From positions 29,694-93,693 of the forward strand of contig NZ_KL544008.1 of assembly GCF_000712035.1 (NCBI RefSeq): a stretch of 64,000 bases of DNA, in the 5' to 3' direction. This stretch comes from Salinicoccus luteus DSM 17002 (GTDB taxonomy: Bacteria > Bacillota > Bacilli > Staphylococcales > Salinicoccaceae). The notes under the pieces were generated by a model. It saw only the letters and a list, made by a program, of their open reading frames with translations, did not search any database and was not told the DNA's origin. Position 1 is the first letter of the stretch. The number at the start of each line of letters is the position of its first letter. A program made the position numbers and the translations under genes. Positions 43,310 to 51,686 of this stretch are shown here, in pieces.

Positions 43310-44932
43310 TTGGAAAGATCGAAGAAGCACATCATTCCAAAAGATAGATATCGCCGGAAGCGGAGAATGTTTGCAGGCGATGATTCAGAGCGCATGGATG
43401 GATCGGACCAGGAACAGTCACCACAGGAGAATATGACGGATGGACGAAATCCCCTTTCATCGGAACCACAGAATGACGGAACAGAATACCAGACAGCTTC
43501 AGACAATACAGAAGAAAGACCGGCCACAGCCAGGCGGCGTGAGGATGAACCGGTTCCGGAAACGGAACGGGAATACGCCCCCGGTGAAGAGGGCTATCGG
43601 GATCGGAGCGCACCTGCCAGCATGGGCGGCACTGTCGGCATGACCCCTGGGGCGGACGACGCGGACCGCCGGGATGTGGATGATGACAGGAACGATGGTG
43701 GTGGAAATGGCGATGGCGGAAACAGGCGCCGGGGCTGCCTCGGTGGCTTCCTCGTGCCATTCATCGCCGGCCTGCTCGGTGCACTTGCCATGCTCCTCCT
43801 GTTCAATTTCCTGAATGATGACGGGGGTAGCGGCAACAACAGCGAAGAGGCAGCCGACGACGGCATTTCCGAGGAGAACCGGCAGGAGATAGAAGACATC
43901 AAGGGACAGCTCCAGGAAGAGAGTGGCAACTCGGATAAGGCCGTGTCGGATACGACGGCCGCCGTACAGAAGGCGAAGCAGTCGGTTGTTTCGATCATCA
44001 ACCTGCAGCGGGTCGGTGAAATCGTCCCGGGCATCCAGGAGGCGCCTGAGAGCGAGCCGGAAGAAGCGGGCACCGGTTCCGGCGTCATCTACAAGCTGAC
44101 CGATGAGTATGCCTACATCGTCACGAACAACCACGTGGTGGACGGTGCAACGGAACTCCAGGTCAACTTGGAGAATGGGGATCAGCTGAGCGGTGAGATC
44201 GTCGGCACCGACCTCTGGACGGACCTTGCGGTCGTCCGTGTCGAGCGCGGCAACATCGACAATGCCATCGATTTCGGCAACAGCGACCAGCTGCTCGTCG
44301 GCGAGACGGCCATCGCAATCGGTTCACCGCTCGGCCAGGCCTTCTCGGGATCTGTATCCCGGGGCATCGTCTCCGGACTCGACCGGAGCGTCCCTGTCGA
44401 TATCGATACCGACGGCAACTATGACTGGGAGGCAAACGTGATCCAGACGGACGCCGCGATCAACCCCGGCAACTCCGGTGGCGCACTGGTCGACCAGAAT
44501 GGCGACCTGATCGGCATCAACTCCATGAAGATCAGCATGCCGACGGTCGAAGGCATCGGTTTTGCCATTCCGGTGAATGAAGTCGAGCAGATCGTCACAC
44601 AGCTCGAGGAGAATGGTGAAGTGCAGCGGCCTTACCTCGGTGTACTCCTCCAGGACCTGTACACAATTCCTGCAGAAGTGCTGGTCAATGAAATGAACCT
44701 GCCGGATGACGTGAATTCGGGCGTCGTCATCAGTCATGTCGAAGAAGGGACACCGGCGGACGCAGCGGGGCTGGAAGCGCTCGATGTCGTCGTGTCGCTT
44801 GACGGCAATGAAGTGCAGAACATGATGGAGCTGAGGAAGTACCTGTACTATGAAAAGTCACAGGGCGAAGAGATGCAGATCGAGTATTACCGTGATGGAC
44901 AGCTTCAGCAGACGACAGCGACACTGGAATAG
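43310..44932 (+). CDS. htrA: HtrA-like membrane-anchored serine protease
   Basis: 540 residues from a TTG start, supported by AGGAGGGG 6 bases upstream. A long acidic cytosolic N-terminus (about 1-140) leads to one helix (about 145-167) and an extracellular coiled region. The trypsin-like domain then carries the triad H275, D305 and S389 (NNHVVDG, WTDLAVV, GNSGGAL). A PDZ domain ends the protein (about 430-540). HtrA degrades or refolds misfolded exported proteins. The position after prfC and before a Ktr subunit matches S. aureus. An N-terminal extension of this length also occurs in staphylococcal HtrA. Confidence 0.93.
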   Translation: MERSKKHIIPKDRYRRKRRMFAGDDSERMDGSDQEQSPQENMTDGRNPLSSEPQNDGTEYQTASDNTEERPATARRREDEPVPETEREYAPGEEGYRDRSAPASMGGTVGMTPGADDADRRDVDDDRNDGGGNGDGGNRRRGCLGGFLVPFIAGLLGALAMLLLFNFLNDDGGSGNNSEEAADDGISEENRQEIEDIKGQLQEESGNSDKAVSDTTAAVQKAKQSVVSIINLQRVGEIVPGIQEAPESEPEEAGTGSGVIYKLTDEYAYIVTNNHVVDGATELQVNLENGDQLSGEIVGTDLWTDLAVVRVERGNIDNAIDFGNSDQLLVGETAIAIGSPLGQAFSGSVSRGIVSGLDRSVPVDIDTDGNYDWEANVIQTDAAINPGNSGGALVDQNGDLIGINSMKISMPTVEGIGFAIPVNEVEQIVTQLEENGEVQRPYLGVLLQDLYTIPAEVLVNEMNLPDDVNSGVVISHVEEGTPADAAGLEALDVVVSLDGNEVQNMMELRKYLYYEKSQGEEMQIEYYRDGQLQQTTATLE

Positions 44933-44939
44933 TTTTTCA

Positions 44940-44967
44940 GGCACCGGCCACTGGCCGGTGCCTTTTA
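44940..44967 (+). terminator. Terminator of htrA
   Basis: GGCACCGGCCA pairs with TGGCCGGTGCC, then TTTTATT. The T-run is short. Confidence 0.8.
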
Positions 44968-45021
44968 TTATGAATAGCATATAGGGAAAGAGGGTACTGT
45001 AAAAGCAATTGAGAAGCCGTC

Positions 45022-45051
45022 TTGACACAGGTGTGGCACCTGCGTGATAAT
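45022..45051 (+). promoter_or_regulatory. ktrD promoter with palindrome in the spacer
   Basis: TTGACA (45022-45027), 18 bases, GATAAT (45046-45051). The spacer holds CAGGTGTGGCACCTG (45028-45042), perfect 6-bp arms with a 3-base centre, which looks like a repressor operator. Confidence 0.6.
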
Positions 45052-45108
45052 GAAGTGTATTTTTGAAAATATGATGCGAAACGCGAGCATTTGAAAGAAG
45101 GGGTTGCA

Positions 45109-46464
45109 ATGTTCAAGTGGCTGGAGCGCTTCATGGATTCCCTCAGTCCACAACGCGGTATATTTCTGTATTATCTCATTGCATTGATGCTGGCGAGCGT
45201 GCTGCTCAGCCTGCCGGTCCTCTATAGGGGAGAGAAGGATACGGCGCTGATCGACACCATCTTCGTCGCAGCATCCGCATTGTCGGTCACAGGCCTTACA
45301 TCAGTCAATATCGCCGAGACCTTCAATACAGTGGGGTATTTTGCAATCATGCTGATCATGAACCTCGGCGGCATCGGCATCATGGCGATGGGAACGATGG
45401 TCTGGGTAATCTTCGGACGCCGCATCGGCCTTCGGGAACGCATGCAGATTGCAGTCGACAACAACCAGTATAAATTCTCCGGCGCAGTCAAGCTGGTACT
45501 CGAGATCATCAAGGTGCTGCTGGTGATTGAAGCAATCGGTGCACTGATGTATGTCATCTATTTCTTCGTGGATACGAATGATCTGTACTATTCGCTCATG
45601 CACGGCATCTTCCTGTCCGTATCCGCCACGACCAATGGCGGGATGGATCTGTTCGGCGATTCCCTGCTCGGGTTTGAAGAAGCCTACATACTGCAGGTGC
45701 CGGTGATGATCCAGATCATGCTCGGAGCCATCGGATACCCGGTGCTGATCGAAGTGAGGAACTATTTGAGCAAGCATCATAAGAACTTCCGGTTCACACT
45801 GTTCGCAAAGATCACGACGTTGACGTATGGTGGACTCTTCTTCCTGGGGGCATTCTTCATCTTCATCATGGAGTCACAGAACTACTTCGTCCGTGATTCG
45901 TGGTTCAAGACATTGATGAACAGCCTGTTCGCCTCTGCAACCACACGGAGCGGCGGGCTGACGACCGTCGATCCCAGCCTGTTCAGTGATGCCACCCAGT
46001 TGATGATGAGTGCCCTCATGTTCATCGGGGCCTCTCCAAGTTCCGCCGGCGGCGGCATCCGGACGACGACATTCGCAATCCTGATTCTGTTCCTGGTCGC
46101 ATTCAGCCGCGGACGTACGGATATCCGGATATTCAACCGGGAGATTGCGAAGGAGGACCTGCACCGTGCATTCGCCGTCATCACACTCGCGGTGTTCCTC
46201 GTCTTCGGCGGCATCATCTCCGTCGTCCTGTTCGAGGACAGCCGCTTTGATCTGATCGACGTCATCTTTGAAGTGACCAGCGCCTTCGGAACGTGTGGAC
46301 TTTCCACCGGCATCACCGATGAGTTGTCCACACCGAGCAAAATCGTCGTCATGATCTTCATGTTCATCGGCCGGATCGGGTTCATTTCGTTCCTGTTCAC
46401 CATGGCCGGACGCCAGAAGGAACTGCCGTACCACTTCCCTAAAGAACGCATCCTGATCGGTTAA
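45109..46464 (+). CDS. ktrD: Ktr/Trk potassium channel membrane subunit
   Basis: 451 residues of the KtrB/TrkH superfamily with four M1-P-M2 repeats. Selectivity-filter-like loops are visible as ALSVTGLTS, SVSATTNGGMDLF, ATTRSGGLTT and FGTCGLSTG, each with a central Gly. It imports K+ (often Na+-coupled) with a cytosolic KtrA/KtrC ring encoded elsewhere. The gene next to htrA in S. aureus is KtrD, which is the basis for the symbol. The start is the ATG at 45109 after AAGGGG. A likely regulated promoter is described at 45022-45051. Confidence 0.88.
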   Translation: MFKWLERFMDSLSPQRGIFLYYLIALMLASVLLSLPVLYRGEKDTALIDTIFVAASALSVTGLTSVNIAETFNTVGYFAIMLIMNLGGIGIMAMGTMVWVIFGRRIGLRERMQIAVDNNQYKFSGAVKLVLEIIKVLLVIEAIGALMYVIYFFVDTNDLYYSLMHGIFLSVSATTNGGMDLFGDSLLGFEEAYILQVPVMIQIMLGAIGYPVLIEVRNYLSKHHKNFRFTLFAKITTLTYGGLFFLGAFFIFIMESQNYFVRDSWFKTLMNSLFASATTRSGGLTTVDPSLFSDATQLMMSALMFIGASPSSAGGGIRTTTFAILILFLVAFSRGRTDIRIFNREIAKEDLHRAFAVITLAVFLVFGGIISVVLFEDSRFDLIDVIFEVTSAFGTCGLSTGITDELSTPSKIVVMIFMFIGRIGFISFLFTMAGRQKELPYHFPKERILIG

Positions 46465-46492
46465 GCCATATCCAATGAAAGGAGGGAGCGTC

Positions 46493-47347
46493 ATGCAGGA
46501 ATTCTTCAGCGTCAGTCTCATCCTGACCCAGCACATCAACCGCCAGCTCGGCAAGCAGCCCGGCGTCACACTGTCCAAAGTCTCCAGGTACAAGCGTGGG
46601 TTGTCATTCGAGGAGAACAACCACATCCTCCTGTGTGACCTTGGCGGTACGCTCGGCATCGATATGGAATACATCGCACCGCGCAACCCGTCCATCACCA
46701 GCATGAACTACATGGGCTACAATTTCGGCATCTTCAACCATCAGGACATGTCGAACATTTCCCATCTGCGCCGGACGATGAGCTTCTCCAACTTCCCCTG
46801 GATGACCTGCAACATCACGCATCCGATGACGAAGGAGCCCTTCTTCGGCGAACCGTATGAAGTCTACAACGTCAACGGCATGAAGCTTGCCATCCTCGGG
46901 GGATATGCCGGCAGCTTCCGTCCGGAAGCGGAGAAGAAGCATCCGACACTGCACGTCTCATCACTCAGCAGCTCGGTCAAACGCTGGCTCCGCTACATCT
47001 ACGACACGGATGATCCCGACTACGTTATCGTCTGCATCTCCGATACCGATGACGAAATCAGCGCCATCATCAAAGATATGGAAGGCGTCGGTCTCCTCAT
47101 CACAGGCAGCTGTGATGATGGGGCACTGGAGGAGGACGCACACGAAACCTTCACCGTCAGCGATGATCAGAACATCCCGAGATACCACCATCACCACACC
47201 GGCAAGGTCATGCATGTTGAGCTCAACTTCAAGACCCGCACCACAACGTATGAATACTTGAGCCATTCCGTCTCACGCATCGATCACTCCGTCTCCCAGC
47301 TCTCGGAAGACCACCGCATGCTCGACCTCGTGCACTACCATCTATAA
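46493..47347 (+). CDS. Degenerate 5'-nucleotidase/metallophosphatase-like protein
   Basis: 284 residues. It lines up by eye with the N-terminal domain of UshA/5'-nucleotidases. NYMGYNFGIFNHQDMSN stands where active enzymes have a G-N-H-E-F-D motif, ILLCDLGGTLG stands for the LLLDAGD segment, and NVNGMKLAILG for the domain hinge. The G-N-H-E core reads F-N-H-Q here, and the first D-x-H ligand pair is ILTQHIN, so metal binding may be lost or altered. There is no signal peptide, and the expected C-terminal nucleotidase domain is absent. AAAGGAGGG precedes the ATG. Confidence 0.65.
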   Translation: MQEFFSVSLILTQHINRQLGKQPGVTLSKVSRYKRGLSFEENNHILLCDLGGTLGIDMEYIAPRNPSITSMNYMGYNFGIFNHQDMSNISHLRRTMSFSNFPWMTCNITHPMTKEPFFGEPYEVYNVNGMKLAILGGYAGSFRPEAEKKHPTLHVSSLSSSVKRWLRYIYDTDDPDYVIVCISDTDDEISAIIKDMEGVGLLITGSCDDGALEEDAHETFTVSDDQNIPRYHHHHTGKVMHVELNFKTRTTTYEYLSHSVSRIDHSVSQLSEDHRMLDLVHYHL

Positions 47348-47360
47348 TAATATGTATGAA

Positions 47361-47405
47361 AATGAAGCGCAGCCGCTCCCTTTGATGGGATCTGCTGCGC
47401 TTTTG
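47361..47405 (+). terminator. Terminator of the nucleotidase-like gene
   Basis: GAAGCGCAGC plus TCCC pair with GGGA plus GCTGCGCTTTT. Beyond it, 47453-47497 holds a looser repeat (ACCACCTCCAGC / GCTGAAGGTGG) that could end the minus-strand gene at 47655. The remaining bases to 47654 show nothing I recognise. Confidence 0.7.
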
Positions 47406-47654
47406 CATGCTGGAGGAGTGGCGGAGCATCCAATACGCCCCAAATCAAAAACCACCTCCAGCACACTGCTTAACCGCAGCCGCTGAAGGTGGCTTTCATC
47501 TCTATTTATAAAATCTATAAAAAAATCAACGGATGTCCCTGTAATCTGTATTCATATATCGATGTCACCATACGGCAACATCTGTCATACATGCCCCTTT
47601 AGGAAAACTCCCATCCATCCCGATTGCCGGACGTCTCCGTCGACCGCTAGAGAA

Positions 47655-47843
47655 CTACGCTTCGATGATTTTGTACCTTTTGTGATTGACGACCGTCTTT
47701 TCGAACATTTCATGTTCGTCGAAGTTGTCATTGATGGTGATGTCGACGATGACCGAGTTTTCGTTCACTTTCTCGACTTTCCCTCTCATGCCGTCAAATT
47801 CTACAATATTTCCAACTTTCGCCGCTTCTACTTCTACTTCCAT
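47655..47843 (-). CDS. DUF2187 (YkvS-like) small protein
   Basis: 62 residues with a KOW/SH3-like pattern: VGNIVEFDGMRGKVEKVNENSVIVDI, then EKTVVNHKRYKII. This matches the staphylococcal DUF2187 protein that I recall. The function is unknown. GGAGG is 8 bases before the ATG. A good promoter is present on the minus strand: TTGAAA (47902-47897), 16 bases, TATAAT (47880-47875). Confidence 0.85.
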   Translation of the reverse strand: MEVEVEAAKVGNIVEFDGMRGKVEKVNENSVIVDITINDNFDEHEMFEKTVVNHKRYKIIEA

Positions 47844-47954
47844 GGATCATACCTCCACAACAATGATGTAAGACATTATACTACATTTTGTATATTTTTC
47901 AATCCCTAGTGCAGAAATGGGGAAATAAAAAGTAACCGCTTACACTGTGGTCTC

Positions 47955-48001
47955 TAAAAAGCCGGGTACAGCAGCATCCATAAAAGACGCATGGTACCCG
48001 G
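47955..48001 (-). terminator. Terminator of the first CotF-like pair
   Basis: Minus strand CCGGGTAC and GTACCCGG arms across a long loop, followed by CTTTTT. Confidence 0.7.
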
Positions 48002-48015
48002 TCCGATCCACACCA

Positions 48016-48483
48016 TTATTCTGTACGCGAACTGCCGGATTCCACCGGCTGGCGGCCTGATTCATGTGCCGCTCCTTGATCGGCCATGGAAGCCTCACCC
48101 TCGAGTCTAGGAACAACATCATCAGCTGCAGCCTCATCCTCCACGCTGCGCTTCTTGCCCTTCTGACTGCGTTTCTTCGGCTGGGCACTCTCTGAGACGA
48201 TTTTGCGTGCCTTCTTCACCTTCTTCTTATCCTTCTTGATCTGCTTCTCAAGGTCGAACGGGTGGTACATTTCCCGCTCGATCATATAGTCGGCGATGCG
48301 CGCATGCTGGTTCAGGGCCTGCGACAGCTGGCGCTTCAGAATTTCCCGCACTTCCGGGGAAATGGTTTCCGTCAGTGCAACGGCATAGGCACGGACGGTG
48401 GCTTTGGACGAGACGAGCAGCTCTGTGGCGATGAGCTCATCCCGCTTCTTGCCGGCTTGATCCAAAATATCTTCGAATTCCAT
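48016..48483 (-). CDS. CotF-like (spore coat F family) protein, copy 1
   Basis: 155 residues. The helical N-terminal part (about 1-85) has RDELIATELLVSSKATVRAY and REILKRQLSQALNQHARIADYM, a ferritin-like helix-pair pattern shared with the CotF/YhcQ coat-F family. The C-terminal tail is lysine-rich, then acidic and low-complexity. Staphylococcaceae do not sporulate, so the role is not spore coat. The ATG at 48483 follows GGGAGG. It is paired with the small gene upstream (48543-48749), and the same pair recurs at 53028-53586. Confidence 0.8.
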   Translation of the reverse strand: MEFEDILDQAGKKRDELIATELLVSSKATVRAYAVALTETISPEVREILKRQLSQALNQHARIADYMIEREMYHPFDLEKQIKKDKKKVKKARKIVSESAQPKKRSQKGKKRSVEDEAAADDVVPRLEGEASMADQGAAHESGRQPVESGSSRTE

Positions 48484-48542
48484 TGTTTGGCCTCCCTGGG
48501 TCCTGGTCTCACTATCTACACTCGGGTTTGCATATGACACAT

Positions 48543-48749
48543 CTATGGCAGCAGTGCTTCTATCTCATCAATCGCCTTCTCGGAAACCTGCTTTTCCTTG
48601 CGCAGCAGCTTCCTGAGTTCCGGATCCTCCACGATGGATTCCATCATGTGGGCTTTCAATAATGTCGACCGGCGCAGCGTCGTCACTTCATGGAGCTCCA
48701 GCGTTTCGTGGACGCCGAGGTCAAGGTCGAGCTTGTCTTTTTTGGCCAT
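48543..48749 (-). CDS. Small CotF-partner protein, copy 1
   Basis: 68 residues: a lysine/aspartate-rich start, then DLGVHETLELHEVTTLRRST, KAHMMESIVEDPELRKLLRKE and EKAIDEIEALLP. It looks wholly helical. It also resembles a short half of the coat-F family. GGAGG precedes the ATG at 48749. A SigB-like promoter with one mismatch per box (GTCTAT 48807-48802, 12 bases, TGGTAT 48789-48784) lies directly upstream. Confidence 0.75.
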   Translation of the reverse strand: MAKKDKLDLDLGVHETLELHEVTTLRRSTLLKAHMMESIVEDPELRKLLRKEKQVSEKAIDEIEALLP

Positions 48750-48849
48750 GGTTTGCCTCCTCAATTCACTCTATGGCATTAGAATACCATGACTGGGGAA
48801 AATAGACACCATGGGACGAAATAGAAATAATATTCAAAAAACTTGAAAG

Positions 48850-49329
48850 TCACTCCCCATCATACATCGCCCTGAGCGTCTTCCGGGCAGACGCCCGCCA
48901 GTTCTTCACACTCGATACGCTGAAGCCCGTCGCTTCGGCGATCTCGCGCACGCTGTATCCCTTCAGCGTATAGGCGAGCCAGACCCGCTCTTGCTCCCCG
49001 AGCAGCCCCCGTGCACTTTCCAGTTCCATCATATCCAGGCTGTCCATGCGTCCGCCGACCGATTCCGCCAGCAGGTCATCCGCCGTCACACTCACCGCAT
49101 TCGTATAGCGGGAGACCCTGCGTATCTCATCGATCAGCCGCTGATAAATCCGCGTGTAGACGAACTGCGACTCCGTCGCCCCCTTCGCCGCAATGTCATC
49201 GAAGGTCGATAGCGCATTGTACACCGCCATGCGGCCCACTTGCATGTAGTCATCCTGGTCGAACTGGATGCTGAGGCGCTTCATGATGCTGTAGATCATC
49301 GGTTCATAGTCCTTTATCTTGTCGTTCAT
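48850..49329 (-). CDS. Sigma-70 family factor (SigH/SigS-like), divergent from comK
   Basis: 159 residues. Region 2 spans about 1-75 (DDYMQVGRMAVYNALSTFD, YQRLIDEIRRVSRY). A linker of about 20 residues and region 4 follow: EQERVWLAYTLKGYSVREIAEATGFSVSSVKNW, a clear helix-turn-helix. It resembles staphylococcal SigS and SigH; which one is not decidable by eye. The ATG at 49329 follows AGGA. It is divergent from comK across 208 bases of AT-rich DNA. In S. aureus SigH and ComK act together in competence, which makes the pairing meaningful. Confidence 0.85.
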   Translation of the reverse strand: MNDKIKDYEPMIYSIMKRLSIQFDQDDYMQVGRMAVYNALSTFDDIAAKGATESQFVYTRIYQRLIDEIRRVSRYTNAVSVTADDLLAESVGGRMDSLDMMELESARGLLGEQERVWLAYTLKGYSVREIAEATGFSVSSVKNWRASARKTLRAMYDGE

Positions 49330-49537
49330 ATTTGCGTCCTGTGACGTATCGATACATCTTTTATTTCCGGATGACTGTATCTTAGAATAAAGCGCCGCCT
49401 GCAGCATCCGTCGCCCCGCCCCGAAAGAGGGCCTTAATCAAAGATAAGTTAACATTTAATTAAATATTGTTAATATTATGTTATATAAAGTGAAGTTAGG
49501 GTATAATTAAGGCTCTAAATACATAAAGGGGTGAACC

Positions 49538-50062
49538 ATGTTTACGACACCATCATTGAATCCGGGGCTCTGCTACATCGAACCCGTCCGGCATATGGAA
49601 TATATGTGCCAGGCGGTCTACCACGGCGAGGCGCCACAACCATCACACAAGCCGACAGAAGCACTGATCGACGAGCTGCTCATCTACTATTACGGGACGA
49701 ACCTCGCGGCCAGACGGGCGCACCTTAAGGCGGCGCATGCCATCCACCGCATGGGGCCGATCGTCATCGACGAGCGCATCCAGTTCGTCCTGTTCCCCAT
49801 CACAACGAGCCGCACGCGCAATCCATTCTGGATCAACCTCCACCAGTTCCTCATGTGCCAGCCAGGAGGAGAGGGGATGACCGATATCCACTTCAATCAT
49901 GGTATGATGAAGTCGGTGGCGGCCGACTACAATTTTTGCGAGAAGCAGTATGAAAAGGCGCTCCGGGTGCTGGACCGCTCGACGAAGATCCGCGAGCAGA
50001 GTGCACTTTATGCCACACGCCAGCATCAGATGAATGGCCGGAGTACAGATTTCATCAGATAA
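49538..50062 (+). CDS. comK: ComK competence transcription factor
   Basis: 174 residues. The diagnostic block is PIVIDERIQFVLFPITTSRT followed by RNPFWINLHQFL, corresponding to the ComK core of Bacillus and Staphylococcus. ComK binds AT-boxes (AAAA-N5-TTTT) in late competence promoters. The position between htrA/ktr and the lcpB region is as in S. aureus. AAAGGGGTG precedes the ATG, and a TATAAT lies at 49502-49507. I saw no ComK AT-box in its own upstream region. MecA, the ComK proteolysis adaptor of Bacillus, is at 1116-1766. Confidence 0.88.
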   Translation: MFTTPSLNPGLCYIEPVRHMEYMCQAVYHGEAPQPSHKPTEALIDELLIYYYGTNLAARRAHLKAAHAIHRMGPIVIDERIQFVLFPITTSRTRNPFWINLHQFLMCQPGGEGMTDIHFNHGMMKSVAADYNFCEKQYEKALRVLDRSTKIREQSALYATRQHQMNGRSTDFIR

Positions 50063-50138
50063 TTTATTTTTCTGTATATTATAACTTTTCATTTCAGGGA
50101 ATTTTTAGCATAATGATAAGGTGAACGGAGGATGCGAC

Positions 50139-51686
50139 ATGAAGATTCTGGCAGCAGGCGGCATATATATCGATCAGACTGGAAATGCAGATCCGTTCAT
50201 CGGCGGGCACGAAGTGGCGGTGCTCATCGCCACCCACTCCCGCCACACCGTCCATCTACATACGAATTTCAGTTCCGAATCGACGGAACAGACGAAGGAA
50301 TTGAAGCGCAGGCTGCGGGCGGTTGGCGTCGACCCGCGCATCGCCGGCCGTGTGTCCGCCCCCTATGGCACAATTGATGGGGAGACGGTCGAACCGGGGA
50401 GCAATGTGTTCGAAACCGTCCGTGCCGACCGGACGGGGGATAAAGGTGGCTACGACCTCTTCATCCTCACCACCGACATCGCAGAACGAGACTTCAGGTG
50501 GCTCCTGGCCCGTGCCCGCAGGGAGGGCATCCCCGTCATCGTCTTCACATGCGGCGAGTACGCATCATACAGCGACCATGACATCGACAACGTCGTCCTT
50601 GAAGAGACGGGGATGCCGGCGTATCACCGTCATACCGGAGAAATACGGGACATATTGGCGGAGCGGGGCATCATCGAACATGCACCCGTTGAGCAGAGCG
50701 GCGGGGTGCCCCCACCGGTCTATACGGTGCTGCGCGTCCTTGCCCAGCTGATGGGGATCGGCGTGCTCGCAGGCCTCGCCATACTCGGTGTGCTGTATCT
50801 CATCGGGCTGACCGGCGGGAATGCCGCCCATGAAGCGGAGATCGATCCCGATCAGGCGGTGGACCATGCCGAGTGTAATACCGTCGCGGAATGCCGTGCG
50901 CTCGGGGACGATCATCTCGCGGCGCTCGGCACTTACATCGACATTCGGGAGTCCCCGCATATGTTTGTGGAGAACCGCACCCAGATACAGTACATCACGT
51001 ATACGGTGGCGGACTTCGCGCTCGCAGATCCCACTGAGCACGCGGCGCTGCCGGTCGGCTCACAGGATGAATTCGAAGCCATATGGACGCGGTTCCGCAC
51101 ATTCTTCCCGGACGAACATATCCGGGACATCGACCAGTTCGAGCTATTTTCGGACGGGGAGGGCAATACGCTCGCCTATGTCGATGTGACGGAGGCGGGC
51201 ACGACGCTTGCTGTGGACATCCGGGACAACCGTGACCTGCCGAGCGAATACCGCACGTTGATCCACGAGTTCGCCCATGTCTATTCCCTGCCGATCGAAG
51301 CGTTCGACAACAACAGCACGGACCTCGATCATCTGAAGGAAGATACGCTGATGGCGGAGTACACCGAGCGCTTCTGGAGCCAGTACGGCGAGGAGTGGAT
51401 CGAGAACAAGTTCAAGTCACAGCCGGAGCGCGAAGCTTTCTACAGCAACAATATCAATGATTTCCACGAGCCCTATCAGGCGACCAATCCGAAGGAGGAC
51501 TTTGCCATCACCTTCCTGCACTTCATCATCAATGAAATGCCGGAGGAGAGCAGTCAGCTGAAGGATGTCAAAGTGCGCGCACTGTACGAAGACCCAAAAC
51601 TCGTCGGGCTGCGCGTCGACATATTATCAAACATCCTAGAATATGAGAAGGAGAGGGCTTTAAGTGAAGCTCAAAGTGAAGATTAG
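50139..51686 (+). CDS. Membrane-anchored putative zinc peptidase with N-terminal domain of unknown type
   Basis: 515 residues, not assigned to a known family. The N-terminal cytosolic domain (about 1-190) starts MKILAAGGIYIDQTGNADPF and alternates strands and helices, faintly like a PfkB/ribokinase fold (GG..D...GG, then DLFILTTDI and GIPVIVFT), but without a catalytic motif. One helix spans 197-225. The external part carries the zincin motif H376-E-F-A-H380, with E453 in PKEDFA as a possible third ligand. The ATG at 50139 follows GGAGG. The next gene overlaps by 23 bases. Confidence 0.65.
   Translation: MKILAAGGIYIDQTGNADPFIGGHEVAVLIATHSRHTVHLHTNFSSESTEQTKELKRRLRAVGVDPRIAGRVSAPYGTIDGETVEPGSNVFETVRADRTGDKGGYDLFILTTDIAERDFRWLLARARREGIPVIVFTCGEYASYSDHDIDNVVLEETGMPAYHRHTGEIRDILAERGIIEHAPVEQSGGVPPPVYTVLRVLAQLMGIGVLAGLAILGVLYLIGLTGGNAAHEAEIDPDQAVDHAECNTVAECRALGDDHLAALGTYIDIRESPHMFVENRTQIQYITYTVADFALADPTEHAALPVGSQDEFEAIWTRFRTFFPDEHIRDIDQFELFSDGEGNTLAYVDVTEAGTTLAVDIRDNRDLPSEYRTLIHEFAHVYSLPIEAFDNNSTDLDHLKEDTLMAEYTERFWSQYGEEWIENKFKSQPEREAFYSNNINDFHEPYQATNPKEDFAITFLHFIINEMPEESSQLKDVKVRALYEDPKLVGLRVDILSNILEYEKERALSEAQSED

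Noticed and set aside
49441..49537. ComK AT-box or sigma-factor autoregulatory site before comK
   Set aside because: The region is AT-rich, but I found no AAAA-N5-TTTT pair with correct spacing. TTAACA...TGTTAA is only a 6-bp repeat.
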